Below are positions 52,851-62,823 of a DNA stretch of 64,000 nucleotides, in pieces. This DNA is from Pseudomonas putida. GTDB lineage: Bacteria; Pseudomonadota; Gammaproteobacteria; Pseudomonadales; Pseudomonadaceae. Location of the stretch: positions 248,001 through 312,000 of the forward strand of contig NZ_JANHLK010000001.1 of assembly GCF_028682635.1 (NCBI RefSeq), given 5' to 3'. Under the pieces are notes generated by a model. That model saw only the letters and a list, made by a program, of their open reading frames with translations. It was not told the DNA's origin and searched no databases. The translations under genes and the position numbers were made by a program. Position 1 is the first letter of the stretch. Each line of letters starts with the position of its first letter.

Positions 52851-55502
52851 ATGAGCGACTCCGGCCGCGCCGACGCGCTGTTAGCAGACCTGCCCCGCGA
52901 TGGCCGTGGCCGGCTCAAGGTGTTCCTCGGCGCCGCGCCCGGTGTAGGCAAGACCTACGCCATGCTGCAAGCCGCCCACAGCCAACTGCGCCAGGGCGTG
53001 AAAGTCATTGCTGGCGTGGTCGAAACCCATGGCCGCGCCGAGACCGAAGCGTTGCTCGGCGGCTTGCCGCAACTGCCGTTGGTGCGCTCGTCATACCGTG
53101 GCGTGGAGCTCGAGGAAATGGACCTCGACGGTCTGCTCGCGGCCAAGCCAAGGCTGGTGCTGGTGGACGAACTGGCCCACACCAACGCCCCCGGCAGCCG
53201 ACACGAAAAGCGCTGGCAGGACATTCAGGAACTGCTCGCCGCGGGCATCGACGTGTACACCACGGTCAACGTCCAGCACCTGGAAAGCCTCAATGATCAG
53301 GTGCGCGGCATCACCGGCGTGCAGGTGCGCGAAACCCTGCCGGACTGGGTGTTGCAGGAAGCCTACGAACTATTGCTGATCGACTTGCCGCCCCGGGAGT
53401 TGCTCGAGCGCCTGCGCGACGGCAAGGTCTACGTGCCGGAGCAGGCGCGTGCGGCGATCGATGCGTTTTTCTCCCAGACCAACCTCACCGCCCTGCGCGA
53501 ACTGGCCATGCAAACGGCCGCCGCCCAGGTCGACAACGACTTGACCCAGGGTTATCGCCAGATGGGGCAGGCGGCGCCCACGGTGCGTGGTCGCTTGCTG
53601 GTCGGCGTCGATGGCGATGCCCAGGCCGAGCGCCTGGTGCGTCACGCCAGCCGGGTCGCCCAGCGACGGCATCTGCCGTGGAGCCTGGTGCATGTGGACA
53701 ACGGCAGCCTGCGTGACGAGCAGTCGCGCCTGCGCCTGCAAAGTGCCCAGCAACTGGCTGAACGCCTCGGCGGTGAAGTGGTGCTGCTGCGGGCTGGCGA
53801 GGTGGCGAAAACCCTGATCCAGCATGCCGCCGAACGCCGCGCCAGCCTGGTGCTGGTAGCCCAGTCGCGGCCGCGCCTGCGCCGTCGCCTGTTTGGTGGC
53901 GGCCTGGCGGCGCGCTTGCTGCGCAACGCCCGCGGGCTGGAAATCAACGTGCTCGACACCGAGCATGAACAGCATCAGCCACGCCAGCGCTCAATGCAGT
54001 CGCTGGTCTGGTTCGACTACGCCCTGGCCGTGGTGGCGACGGTGTTGGCCAGTGCCCTGGCCTGGGCGGTGGCGAGCGTGCTGCCGTTGCCGAACATCTC
54101 GCTGGTGTTCCTCGCCGCCGTGTTGCTGGTGGCGGTGCGCAGCAGTCTGGGCCCGGCACTGGCCTGTGCGGCGTTGTCGTTCCTGACCTACGATTTTTTG
54201 TTCATTCCGCCGAATTTTTCCTTCAGCATCCAGCGCGAAGAAGACGTCCTGACCTTGCTGTTCTTCCTGCTGATGGCGGCCCTCACCGGCAACCTCGCGG
54301 CGCGCCAGCGCCGGCAATTGCAGGCCTTGCGTGACACCCAGGAAGAGACCAGCGAACTGCTCGACCTGTCGCGCAAACTCACCGCCGCCACCGACCGCCA
54401 GGCCGTGGTCAGCGCGGCGACTCAGCACCTCAACGGCTGGAGCGATGTGCAACTGTGCCTGCTCAACCGCGATGGCCAGAGCGGCTGGAAAGTCGAGACC
54501 GGTGGCCCGCTGGAATTCACCGAAGCCGAACGCGCCGCCGCCGATTGGGCCTGGCAGCACGATCAACCGGCGGGCGCGGGCACCGGGACTCTACCGTTCG
54601 GCCGTTGGTGGTGGTGGCCCTTGTCGGTGGAGGACGGTCCGCTGGCGCTGCTCGGTGTGTGTGCGAAAGAGGGCCAGACCTTGAGCGGCCAGCGTCGGCG
54701 TCTGTTGACCGCATTGAGCCAGCCGCTGGCCCAGGCACTGGCCCGCGCGCAATTGGTCGATGACCTGGAAGCCGCGCGGTTGCACGGCGAAACCGAACAA
54801 CTGCGCAGTGCCTTGCTGGCGTCGGTGTCCCACGATCTGCGCACGCCACTGACCTCCATGCGCGGCAGCATCGACAGCCTGCTGGCCCTCGGCGAGGCCA
54901 TTCCACTGGAGGATCGCCGCGAGCTGTTGGAAGGCACCCGCGATGAAGCCGAACGCCTCGATCGCTACATTCAGAACCTGCTGGACATGACCCGCCTCGG
55001 TCACGGCGCGTTGAAGCTGGCGCGGGACTGGGTGTCACCGGCGGACATCGTCGGCAGTGCGCTCAATCGCCTGCGCGCGGTGCTGGCGCCGTTGCAGGTC
55101 AGCACTGAAGTGCCGGGGGAGCTACCGCTGCTGTTCGTGCATGCGGCGCTGATCGAACAGGCGCTGGTCAACGTGCTGGAAAACGCCGCGCGGTTTTCCC
55201 CCGCCCATGGGCGCCTGCAATTGCGTGCCGGGGCGGACGACACCGAGCTGTTTTTCTCGGTGAGCGACGAAGGCCCGGGGATTCCGCAGGACGAGCGGGC
55301 GAAGATTTTCGACATGTTCTACACCGCCGCCCGTGGCGACCGGGGTGGGCAGGGCACCGGGCTGGGGTTGGCGATCTGTCAGGGCATGGTCGGTGCCCAT
55401 GGCGGGCGGATCAGCGTCGCCGACGGCATCGAAGGGCGCGGCACCTGCATCACCCTGCACTTGCCGCTGCAGGCGCAGCCCGGATATGAGGGTGAAGCCT
55501 GA
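52851..55502 (+). CDS. kdpD: Sensor histidine kinase KdpD
   Basis: An 883-residue K+/turgor sensor. The N-terminal KdpD domain has Walker A GAAPGVGKTYAML and VDELAHTNAPGSRHEKRWQD, followed by a Usp-like domain (to about 370), four transmembrane helices (about 385-490), a GAF-like domain, HisKA with SVSHDLRTPLTSMRGSID and a HATPase with VLENAARFSPAHG and GTGLGLAIC. Confidence 0.96.
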   Translation: MSDSGRADALLADLPRDGRGRLKVFLGAAPGVGKTYAMLQAAHSQLRQGVKVIAGVVETHGRAETEALLGGLPQLPLVRSSYRGVELEEMDLDGLLAAKPRLVLVDELAHTNAPGSRHEKRWQDIQELLAAGIDVYTTVNVQHLESLNDQVRGITGVQVRETLPDWVLQEAYELLLIDLPPRELLERLRDGKVYVPEQARAAIDAFFSQTNLTALRELAMQTAAAQVDNDLTQGYRQMGQAAPTVRGRLLVGVDGDAQAERLVRHASRVAQRRHLPWSLVHVDNGSLRDEQSRLRLQSAQQLAERLGGEVVLLRAGEVAKTLIQHAAERRASLVLVAQSRPRLRRRLFGGGLAARLLRNARGLEINVLDTEHEQHQPRQRSMQSLVWFDYALAVVATVLASALAWAVASVLPLPNISLVFLAAVLLVAVRSSLGPALACAALSFLTYDFLFIPPNFSFSIQREEDVLTLLFFLLMAALTGNLAARQRRQLQALRDTQEETSELLDLSRKLTAATDRQAVVSAATQHLNGWSDVQLCLLNRDGQSGWKVETGGPLEFTEAERAAADWAWQHDQPAGAGTGTLPFGRWWWWPLSVEDGPLALLGVCAKEGQTLSGQRRRLLTALSQPLAQALARAQLVDDLEAARLHGETEQLRSALLASVSHDLRTPLTSMRGSIDSLLALGEAIPLEDRRELLEGTRDEAERLDRYIQNLLDMTRLGHGALKLARDWVSPADIVGSALNRLRAVLAPLQVSTEVPGELPLLFVHAALIEQALVNVLENAARFSPAHGRLQLRAGADDTELFFSVSDEGPGIPQDERAKIFDMFYTAARGDRGGQGTGLGLAICQGMVGAHGGRISVADGIEGRGTCITLHLPLQAQPGYEGEA

Positions 55503-55550
55503 TCGTGCGTGCGCTACTCTCTTGCCACTTCTTTGTGTTGACGTGAATTC

Positions 55551-56249
55551 ATGAGCCAGACCGCGACCATTTTGGTCATCGACGACGAACCGCAGATCCG
55601 CAAATTCCTGCGCATCAGCCTCGCTTCCCAAGGCTACAAGGTACTGGAGGCCGGCACCGGCACCGAAGGCCTGGCGCAGGCGGCCTTGAACAAACCGGAC
55701 TTGCTGGTGCTCGACCTCGGCTTGCCGGACATGGACGGCCAACAGGTGTTGCGCGAGTTTCGCGAGTGGTCGACGGTGCCGGTGCTGGTGCTCTCGGTGC
55801 GTGCCGCTGAAGGGCAGAAAGTCGAGGCGCTGGATGGCGGCGCCAATGACTACGTGACCAAGCCGTTCGGCATCCAGGAATTCCTGGCGCGGATTCGTGC
55901 GCTGCTGCGCCAGGCCCCGGTGGGCGAAACCCAGTCAGCGGCGCTGTCCTTCGGCCCGCTGATGGTGGACCTGGCCTATCGCCGGGTCTTGCTCGATGGC
56001 AGCGAAGTCGCGCTGACCCGCAAGGAATACGCGGTGCTGGCGCAACTGGCACGGCATCCCGGACGGGTTATCACCCAGCAGCAATTGCTCAAGGACATCT
56101 GGGGGCCGACCCATACCGAAGACACACATTACCTGCGGATCGTGGTTGGGCACCTGCGCCAGAAACTGGCGGATGACCCGACGCAGCCCAGGTTTATCGT
56201 CACTGAGGCGGGGGTGGGGTATCGGTTGTTGAGTGAGGGTAGTCTCTGA
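55551..56249 (+). CDS. kdpE: Response regulator KdpE
   Basis: A 232-residue OmpR-type regulator: LVIDDEPQIRKFLRISL, phospho-Asp in LLVLDLGLPDMDGQ, Lys in DYVTKPFG, and a C-terminal winged helix (LTRKEYAVLAQLARHPGRVI, LRIVVGHLRQKLADDPTQPR). Activates kdpFABC. Starts 48 nt after kdpD. Confidence 0.95.
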   Translation: MSQTATILVIDDEPQIRKFLRISLASQGYKVLEAGTGTEGLAQAALNKPDLLVLDLGLPDMDGQQVLREFREWSTVPVLVLSVRAAEGQKVEALDGGANDYVTKPFGIQEFLARIRALLRQAPVGETQSAALSFGPLMVDLAYRRVLLDGSEVALTRKEYAVLAQLARHPGRVITQQQLLKDIWGPTHTEDTHYLRIVVGHLRQKLADDPTQPRFIVTEAGVGYRLLSEGSL

Positions 56250-56270
56250 TTTTGTGTTGCCTGTGGGGGC

Positions 56271-56344
56271 CCCTTCGCTGGCAAGCCAGCTCCTACAGGG
56301 ATCTCAGCGTCCTCTGTAGGAGCTGGCTTGCCAGCGAAGAGGCC
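56271..56344. repeat. REP pair after kdpE
   Basis: Inverted units CTTCGCTGGCAAGCCAGCTC and GAGCTGGCTTGCCAGCGAAG in the gap between convergent kdpE and the patatin-like gene. Confidence 0.92.
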
Positions 56345-56364
56345 CGCACATTCACCGAAGAACC

Positions 56365-57405
56365 TCAGGAATCCCGCTCATTCTCATACCGGTCCAAAGT
56401 ATCGCGCGCAATCTCCCGCCCCAGCGCGATCAACTCCGGCGCCTTGTAGAACTCGAAAAACCGGCACACCCGCTTCGGCACGTTGATCAGGATGTCCGGC
56501 GGATATCCGGCAATCTTGTATTGCGCCAACGAGGTCTGCATCACCTCGAAACTCTGGTTGATCAAGTCCAGCAGGGACGCCGGCCCCACGTTGTCGATGA
56601 TGAACGACCCTGTGGCCGATTTCGGCGCGCCGTCCTGCTCGGGCGCGGCCGCCGGTTGTTGCGAGTCAGGCTTGGCCGACTCGACCCAAGGGTTGATCTC
56701 CGCCGCTTCGGCCAACAGCGCTTCCTTCTCCAGCAGCAGCAATTGCTCGGCCTGCTTGCGCCGGAACGGCATCTTCGAACCCAGGGAATTGATCAGGCTG
56801 TCGAAGCGGGTCTTGAACGCGGCCGGGCGCTGGATCACCGGCAACTGGTAGTGACGCTGGTTGGTGGAGTTGAGGTTGACCGCGATGATCAGGTCGCAAT
56901 GGCTCGACACCACCGGCACGATCGGCAACGGGTTGAGGATGCCGCCATCGACCAGCATGCGATTGCCCTGCATCACCGGCGTAAACAGGCTGGGAATGGC
57001 CGCCGACGCACGCATGGCCTGGTGCAGGCAGCCTTCCTGGAACCAGATTTCCTGCTGGTTGGTCAGGTCGGTGGCCACCGCCGTATAGGGGATGCGCAGG
57101 TCTTCGATATTGATTTCACCCACGATCTTGCGGATCTGCCCGAAGACCTTTTCCCCGCGGATCGCCCCCAGACGAAAACTGACGTCCACCAGGCGCAGCA
57201 CGTCGAGATAATCCAGGCTCTCGATCCAGTCGCGATAATCATCGAGTTTGCCGGCGGCGTAGATCCCGCCGACCACCGCACCCATGGAACAACCGGCGAT
57301 ACAGGCGATATCGTAGCCACGCCGTTCGATTTCCTGGATAACGCCGATATGGGCATAGCCCCGGGCTCCACCCGAGCCCAACACCAGTGCGACACGCTTT
57401 TTCAT
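56365..57405 (-). CDS. Patatin-like phospholipase family protein (RssA-like)
   Basis: A 346-residue protein with the patatin catalytic set: oxyanion loop LVLGSGGARGYAHIGV, nucleophile Ser in GCSMGAVVGG, and the Asp-Gly-Gly of the dyad in MLVDGGILNPLP. The C-terminal third (from about 215) is variable and charged. No signal peptide; cytoplasmic, RssA type rather than secreted ExoU type. ATG 57405 follows GAGGG. Confidence 0.92.
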   Translation of the reverse strand: MKKRVALVLGSGGARGYAHIGVIQEIERRGYDIACIAGCSMGAVVGGIYAAGKLDDYRDWIESLDYLDVLRLVDVSFRLGAIRGEKVFGQIRKIVGEINIEDLRIPYTAVATDLTNQQEIWFQEGCLHQAMRASAAIPSLFTPVMQGNRMLVDGGILNPLPIVPVVSSHCDLIIAVNLNSTNQRHYQLPVIQRPAAFKTRFDSLINSLGSKMPFRRKQAEQLLLLEKEALLAEAAEINPWVESAKPDSQQPAAAPEQDGAPKSATGSFIIDNVGPASLLDLINQSFEVMQTSLAQYKIAGYPPDILINVPKRVCRFFEFYKAPELIALGREIARDTLDRYENERDS

Positions 57406-57623
57406 TGATCGCCCTCGTTTGAATGGTTCAACAATGCACCCTTCGAGGGGCAGGCTTCAATCGGCAGGTCGTTCGGTCGCGCGAATGGGTCGTTTTTTCG
57501 ACACTCCATGGCGGCTGATGGGTATTCTCCCGCCTCAGGGTTTGCGTTGGCGATGGACGGCACTTTTTGCCCGCCAGACCGTCCTACCTGCATGACTGTT
57601 TTCCTATCTTTGAGGTGTAAGAA

Positions 57624-57902
57624 ATGAAAGCCTGGATCTGTGTGCCACTGATTGCCCTGGCACTGGCCGGTTGTGCCGGCAAAACCGCCTATCGCGACAG
57701 CTGCGGCAGCCAGCTCGATGCCGCGTGGCGAGAGCTGGACCTGGCCAAGGCCGAAGGCTTCGCCGGTACCGTCAGCTACTCCAAGGCGTTGTCGCTGCTG
57801 ACCGCGGCCAAGACCCAGCAGCAATTCGAAGGCTTCGAGGGCTGCTCGAAAAAGGCCGAAAAGGCGCGTTTCTATATTCGTGAATCGCGCGCGGGGCGAT
57901 AG
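57624..57902 (+). CDS. Small lipoprotein of unknown function
   Basis: A 92-residue lipoprotein with lipobox LALAGCAGK (Cys17). The mature helical part has two further Cys (DSCGSQLDAAWRELDLAKAE and FEGCSKKAEKARFYI). GAGG lies 8 nt before ATG. Possibly expressed with the CHAD gene 90 nt downstream, though a 19-bp inverted repeat lies between. Confidence 0.85.
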   Translation: MKAWICVPLIALALAGCAGKTAYRDSCGSQLDAAWRELDLAKAEGFAGTVSYSKALSLLTAAKTQQQFEGFEGCSKKAEKARFYIRESRAGR

Positions 57903-57911
57903 AAGCAGCTA

Positions 57912-57962
57912 CAAGTTATAAGCTGCAAGCTGCAAGTGAGTTCGCTTGCAGCTTATAACTTG
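57912..57962. repeat. Perfect 19-bp inverted repeat
   Basis: Arms at 57912-57930 (CAAGTTATAAGCTGCAAGC) and 57944-57962, 13-nt loop; further GCTGCAAG copies flank it. Could form a strong RNA hairpin between the lipoprotein and CHAD genes. Confidence 0.85.
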
Positions 57963-57992
57963 CAGCTTGCAGCTGTTTAGGGAGTAAACCCC

Positions 57993-58751
57993 ATGATCAA
58001 CCGGCTGGTGGCCCGCGTCCTGGGCCTGGAAATTCGTCTGCTGGCCTGTCAGGCACGCTTGAGTGCCCATACCGACCCTGAGGCCTTGCACGACTTGCGT
58101 ACCACGATGCGCCGGTTGCGTAGCCTGTTGCGACCCTTGCGTGGCTTGCCCGGCGTCGAGCAGCTGGAAGTGGCGGCGTCCGCAGTTGGTGACTTGACCA
58201 CGCCATTGCGCGATCGTGAAGTGATGGCGGCCTACTTGCTGGAGCACGATCAACCGCAAGCCGCGCAGCGACGCATGGCGCAAATGGCCAAGGCTTATCC
58301 CGCGGTGGCGACCAGTAATGAGCTGGCGCAGCTGCTGATGATCCTCGATGCCTTCCCGCGATTCCTGCGCGCCGCCCAACGCCAGGGGTTGCTCAAGGGG
58401 CTCGTCAAGCGCATCGAAAAACGCCTGGACAAGCAGTGGAAGAAACTCGACAGCGCCCTGCACGATCCCGCCCATGACCGTCATCGTTTGCGCCTGCTGA
58501 TCAAGCGTGTGCGTTACGGCATCGACGCCTATCCCGAACTGGATCGCCTGCCCAAGGCCGCCATGCCCCGCTTGAAAGCAGCCCAGGGGGCTCTGGGGGA
58601 CTGGCACGACTGTGTGCAATGGCTGGCCATGGCCGAGCAGGAAGCGGATCTGCAGCCTTGTGTCGCCGTTTGGCAAACCACCATGGCCAAGGCCGAACAG
58701 CGCGCCGACCGCGTCCTGGACAAGCTCAGCGCCGACTGTTTCAAATCCTGA
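57993..58751 (+). CDS. CHAD domain-containing protein
   Basis: A 252-residue helical protein of the CHAD family: paired basic helices HDLRTTMRRLRSLLRPLRGL and LRLLIKRVRYGIDAYPEL, with GALGDWHDCVQWL near the end. CHAD domains bind polyphosphate through these conserved basic residues and localise to polyP granules. No CYTH domain is fused. AGGGAG before ATG. Confidence 0.9.
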   Translation: MINRLVARVLGLEIRLLACQARLSAHTDPEALHDLRTTMRRLRSLLRPLRGLPGVEQLEVAASAVGDLTTPLRDREVMAAYLLEHDQPQAAQRRMAQMAKAYPAVATSNELAQLLMILDAFPRFLRAAQRQGLLKGLVKRIEKRLDKQWKKLDSALHDPAHDRHRLRLLIKRVRYGIDAYPELDRLPKAAMPRLKAAQGALGDWHDCVQWLAMAEQEADLQPCVAVWQTTMAKAEQRADRVLDKLSADCFKS

Positions 58752-58768
58752 AACCCCCACGGCCCCTT

Positions 58769-58870
58769 TGTAGGAGCGAGCTTGCTCGCGATGGACTCAA
58801 GGACACCGCGTACATTCAGGATGAACGCGTTATCGTTAACGTCCATCGCGAGCAAGCTCGCTCCTACAGG
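58769..58870. repeat. REPIN, GCGAGCTTGCTCGC core
   Basis: Inverted units GTAGGAGCGAGCTTGCTCGC and GCGAGCAAGCTCGCTCCTAC around a spacer that matches, in reverse complement, the spacer of the kdpB-kdpC REPIN. Confidence 0.92.
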
Positions 58871-58975
58871 GGCACAGACGGCTCATCTGTCAGTCAAATT
58901 GACCGGAATAGGCACTGTACAGCCTCCGTGAGCTGGTTAAGATCCCCTCATCTTTTTCCTTTTCTTGAGGTCTTC

Positions 58976-59773
58976 ATGCGCTTTTGCGATCTGCTCGACG
59001 CTGTTCGCCGTCAGTCACGCGAACTGTCTATCCCGGCCGGATGGGCACAAGGGCGCGCCAGCTTCGGCGGCCTGGTGGCCGCTCTGCAATACGAAGCCAT
59101 GCGCGCCCAGGTGCCGGCGGACCGGCCGGTGCGCTCGCTGGCGATCACCTTTGTCGGCCCGGTCGAACCCGGCGTGCCGGTCAGTTTTGAAGTCGATGTA
59201 TTGCGCGAGGGCAAGGCTGTCAGCCAGGTGCTGGGCCGGGCGATGCAAAAGGGCCAGGTGGTGACCGTGGTCCAGGGCAGCTTCGGCGCCTCGCGTCCAT
59301 CGCAAGTGAAGGTACAGGCAGAGCCGGCACCAGAGATGAAGCATTGGGAGGACTGCCAGGAACTGCCTTTCATCGAGGGCGTGGTCCCGCAATTCATGCA
59401 GCATCTGGCGATGCGCTGGAGTGTTGGCGGATTGCCGTTTTCCGGCAGTACATCCCGTCAGATGGGCGGCTGGGTGCGCTTGCGCGGCGATGTGAAGGAG
59501 GAGCCGGTCACCGAGGCGCATATCCTGGCGCTGGTCGATGCCTGGCCACCGGCCCTGATGCCGTTCCTCAAGCAACCGGCGATGGGCAGCACGCTGACCT
59601 GGACGATCGAGTTCGTCCAACCGCTACTGCAGCTGAGCACCCTGGACTGGTGCAAGTACCTGGTCGAAACCGAACACGCCGCCGACGGCTACGGCCATGC
59701 CGCCGCGAAACTGTGGGACGAGGAGGGGCGTTTGATTGCCATGAGCCGGCAGACGGTGACAGTGTTCGCCTGA
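58976..59773 (+). CDS. Acyl-CoA thioesterase (double hot-dog, TesB-like)
   Basis: A 265-residue protein with two hot-dog halves: ASFGGLVAALQYEAMRAQV in the first and PFSGSTSRQMGGWVRLRG in the second, with a C-terminal LIAMSRQTVTVF typical of TesB-like thioesterases. ATG 58976 has TTGAGG 5 nt upstream; the longer frame runs through the CHAD gene end and a REPIN. Substrate unknown. Confidence 0.88.
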   Translation: MRFCDLLDAVRRQSRELSIPAGWAQGRASFGGLVAALQYEAMRAQVPADRPVRSLAITFVGPVEPGVPVSFEVDVLREGKAVSQVLGRAMQKGQVVTVVQGSFGASRPSQVKVQAEPAPEMKHWEDCQELPFIEGVVPQFMQHLAMRWSVGGLPFSGSTSRQMGGWVRLRGDVKEEPVTEAHILALVDAWPPALMPFLKQPAMGSTLTWTIEFVQPLLQLSTLDWCKYLVETEHAADGYGHAAAKLWDEEGRLIAMSRQTVTVFA

Positions 59774-59786
59774 TCAATTCGCCTGA

Positions 59787-60152
59787 TCAATGCCGACGGT
59801 GGCGCTCCCGCCAGGCGCGCCACCAGCCGCCGCTGAGAAAAAATCGCGGGAAGGTCAGGAACTGCTCGACCAGCAGGCGCGATACCGCGTCTTTGCGATC
59901 GCTGAACGGCTCGGCGGCTTGCAGCTCCAGGGTATGGCCGTGACGCTGCAAACCCAGTGCGGCGATCACGCCGATGATGCCGATGGCGAAGTTCGCCAGG
60001 TTCAGGCCGAACACCCCGGTGACGATCAGCAGGAACGCGACGATGAACAACGGCACGGCGATCAGGTGCAGCACCAGGTTGGTCGGGTGCTGGTGATTGT
60101 TCGGGTAGGCACGCCATTGCCAGGCGGGAAGGTTGGGGTGACGTTTACCCAT
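59787..60152 (-). CDS. Mpo1-like (DUF962) membrane protein
   Basis: A 121-residue protein with the DUF962 start NLPAWQWRAYPNNHQHPTN, His-rich loops (HPTNLVLHLIAVPLF; QRHGHTLE) and two transmembrane helices. The yeast relative Mpo1 is a dioxygenase for alpha-oxidation of 2-hydroxy fatty acids with His ligands for Fe2+. ATG 60152 has GAGGA 8 nt upstream. Confidence 0.87.
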   Translation of the reverse strand: MGKRHPNLPAWQWRAYPNNHQHPTNLVLHLIAVPLFIVAFLLIVTGVFGLNLANFAIGIIGVIAALGLQRHGHTLELQAAEPFSDRKDAVSRLLVEQFLTFPRFFLSGGWWRAWRERHRRH

Positions 60153-60272
60153 GATGCTGATCCTCGATCCATGTTGAACTGATGAATCAAGGATAGGCCC
60201 GGTCATTGCAGGCGGCGAATCAAGCTTGGCTATCGAAGCGATAGCGATCATGGGCATTCTCGATGTTGGCCG

Positions 60273-61754
60273 TTACAGCTTGAGCTGCCCGATCGCCTTG
60301 CTCAACTGACCGGCCAACGCCGCCAGCTCGTCACTGGTGGTTGCCGAACTGACAGTCTGGCGCACCGTGTTCTCGGTCACATCGCGAATGCTCACCACCG
60401 CGCGGTTCATCTCTTCGGCCACCTGGCTCTGTTGCTCGGCCGCCACGGCGATCTGGGTGTTGCTTTCGCGCATCTGCGCCACCGCCCCGGTGATCTGCGC
60501 CAACGCGGCCCCAGCCTCCTGCGCCTGCTGTACGCATTCGTCGGCCTTGAATGAACTCTCCTGCATGAAGTCCACCGCATCGCGAGTGCCTGATTGCAAC
60601 GCGGACACCATCACGGTGATTTCATCGGTGGAGGTTTGCACGCGCTTGGCCAGGTTGCGCACTTCATCGGCGACCACCGCAAAGCCACGGCCCATTTCAC
60701 CGGCCCGGGCCGCTTCGATCGCCGCGTTCAGCGCCAGCAGATTGGTCTGCTCGGCAATGCTGTGAATCACATTGACCACCCCGTTGATCTTTTGGCTGTC
60801 CTCGGCCAGGCGCTGGATCATCTCGGCGGTCTGCTGCACCCCGGTCGACAGCCCGGCAATCGATCGCTGCACGCGCATCACCACTTCCTGGCCGCTGCCG
60901 GCCAGGGTGTCGGCAGATTGCGACAGGTCGCGGGTGGCACCGGCGTGCTGGGCGATGTGGTAGACGGTGGCGGTCATTTCATTGATGGCCGTCGCCGCCT
61001 GATCGGTTTCGCTCTGCTGGCCCAGCATGCCGTGACGCACTTCATTCATGCTCGAGGCCAGGCGTGCGGCACCGTCGTCCAGTTGCCGGACCGTGCTGGC
61101 GACGGTGCCGACCACGCGTTGGTAACCGGCCTGCATGGCGTTGAAAGCGTTGGCCATCTGCCCGACTTCGTCGCTGCAGGTCAGCGGGACGCGGGCCGAC
61201 AGGTCACCGGTTTTTTCGACGTGCAGCATCACGTCCTTCAAGGTATTGAGCTGGCTGAGCAAAAAACGGATCAACAACTGTGAGGCGCCAAGCATCGCCA
61301 GCATCAGGATGAACACCGCCACCGCATAGTTGGCGAAACGCTCGCCAAACACCTGGGCCAGGCTTGGGCCATGGGCAATCAGCGCGACCCGCTGACCATC
61401 AACGCGGGTGAAGACTTCGGCGCCGATCGGCAGGTTGTCACCGACATACGGCAACGCATTGAGTTCGACCCAGCCGTTGGCATCCGCCAGTGCCTGCAGC
61501 GGCTGGCCGTTGAGCATCGGTGCCTGGCCCTGATCGAAAGTCAGCAGATGCTCTGCCTTGGGCAGCGGCTGCCCGGCAGGCCAGTCTGCGAGCAGTCGCG
61601 CCTGAGCCTGGGCCGATGCCTGGGCGGCATGACTTCGGGCCTGTTGCTCGAGGTGCACGGCATAAAACACCAGCAGGAGCGTGGTGACGAAGGCGACGGC
61701 ATTGACCGCCCAGAATTTGTACTTCAACGAGATGTTGCTAAGCCAGGCACCCAT
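60273..61754 (-). CDS. Methyl-accepting chemotaxis protein
   Basis: A 493-residue chemoreceptor. Transmembrane helices lie at about 12-32 and 135-160 and bracket a small periplasmic domain of about 100 residues, too short for dCache. HAMP follows, then the signalling domain with the hairpin tip [20 protein letters not shown] followed by [17 protein letters not shown] 61754 is preferred over an upstream TTG at 61790. Ligand unknown. Confidence 0.92.
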   Translation of the reverse strand: MGAWLSNISLKYKFWAVNAVAFVTTLLLVFYAVHLEQQARSHAAQASAQAQARLLADWPAGQPLPKAEHLLTFDQGQAPMLNGQPLQALADANGWVELNALPYVGDNLPIGAEVFTRVDGQRVALIAHGPSLAQVFGERFANYAVAVFILMLAMLGASQLLIRFLLSQLNTLKDVMLHVEKTGDLSARVPLTCSDEVGQMANAFNAMQAGYQRVVGTVASTVRQLDDGAARLASSMNEVRHGMLGQQSETDQAATAINEMTATVYHIAQHAGATRDLSQSADTLAGSGQEVVMRVQRSIAGLSTGVQQTAEMIQRLAEDSQKINGVVNVIHSIAEQTNLLALNAAIEAARAGEMGRGFAVVADEVRNLAKRVQTSTDEITVMVSALQSGTRDAVDFMQESSFKADECVQQAQEAGAALAQITGAVAQMRESNTQIAVAAEQQSQVAEEMNRAVVSIRDVTENTVRQTVSSATTSDELAALAGQLSKAIGQLKL

Positions 61755-61931
61755 GGAGGTCTTCTCTGATAGCGGAAACAGTTTTGGCAAGGTGCCATTA
61801 TTGTGCCGCTACTCGTAGGCTGATCGCTTGATGTGGGTCAAGATCACGAGCAATGTTTGCTCGCCGCCATCGCCGGGCGTAATGCGCTATCCTTCGCGCC
61901 CAGAAATTTACTTGCTACAGGATCCGCCTCC

Positions 61932-62462
61932 ATGAAAGCCGCACTCATCGAACTCATCAGCAACATCAGCTCCGGGTGCATGGGCGATGACGAAATCGAG
62001 AAAGTCGCCGACGAAGCGGCCCAGGCCTACGCTGATCCAGCGGCTTTCCTGAGCGCCAACCCGGACATCAACTACGACGATACTTTCCCGATCCCGCTGG
62101 GTGAGTGGGTGGTCGTTGGCAGCCTGCCCGAGACCGTGCTGTTCCAGGCCGACACCTACATGGACCTGTTTGCCCAGATCGTTGCCTCGTTCGGCCCGGG
62201 GGTGGAGTTCAATCTCAAACCCAAGCAGCTGGCCAAGACCGAAGCCCTGACCGCGCTCAATCGCATCCAGGTGCAGATGAGCAGCCTGAACAAGGAAAAC
62301 GGCGGTTACACGCTGATGAACTTCAGCCAGTTGCTGGATGATGAACTGCAAGTGGTCCTGGTCTACGGCAATGCCGTGCCACGGGTACTGGAGCTGTGCG
62401 CCGAAGTCGGCATCGCCGCCGCCCCCTCGCTGGAAGCCTTGAAAGTGGCGATCCACGTCTGA
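61932..62462 (+). CDS. Conserved hypothetical cytoplasmic protein
   Basis: A 176-residue acidic soluble protein with no motif I can name. It has helical N- and C-terminal parts around a beta-rich centre (PIPLGEWVVVGSLPETVLFQ). ATG 61932 is chosen for the conserved-looking MKAALIELIS start; the ribosome site is weak. Coding potential is supported by strong GC-third codon bias and full-length frame. Confidence 0.75.
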   Translation: MKAALIELISNISSGCMGDDEIEKVADEAAQAYADPAAFLSANPDINYDDTFPIPLGEWVVVGSLPETVLFQADTYMDLFAQIVASFGPGVEFNLKPKQLAKTEALTALNRIQVQMSSLNKENGGYTLMNFSQLLDDELQVVLVYGNAVPRVLELCAEVGIAAAPSLEALKVAIHV

Positions 62463-62544
62463 ATCGGTAAAGCTGTCAAAAAAAAGGAACCCTGGTCAGG
62501 GCCGGCTATCCTATGAGGGCATACCACTCTTCGGGAGCGTCATC

Positions 62545-62736
62545 ATGGGTTCCACGTTCAATAGCCTGGTTGGCCTGATCATTCTTGCCTTGGACATCTG
62601 GGCAATCATCAACGTGCTCAAAAGCGGCGCCGAGACCGGGATGAAGATCTTCTGGGTGCTGTTGATCCTGTTGCTGCCGGTTCTGGGCCTGATCATCTGG
62701 GCCATCGCAGGGCCGCGAGGAAATGTACGCGTCTGA
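62545..62736 (+). CDS. PLDc_N-domain small membrane protein
   Basis: A 63-residue protein with two transmembrane helices and the phospholipase D-nuclease N-terminal (PLDc_N) pattern: LVGLIILALDIWAIINVLKS, then GMKIFWVLLILLLPVLGLII and WAIAGPRG. Stand-alone PLDc_N proteins are common; function unknown. GGGAG is 7 nt before ATG. Confidence 0.9.
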   Translation: MGSTFNSLVGLIILALDIWAIINVLKSGAETGMKIFWVLLILLLPVLGLIIWAIAGPRGNVRV

Positions 62737-62823
62737 CGAAAGAACACTCGCCGGAACATTTGCCCGGCGTCCAAGGTCGAGATAGATGTAGGCCCATTCA
62801 TGGGTTTTATCGAGGAGGCACCG

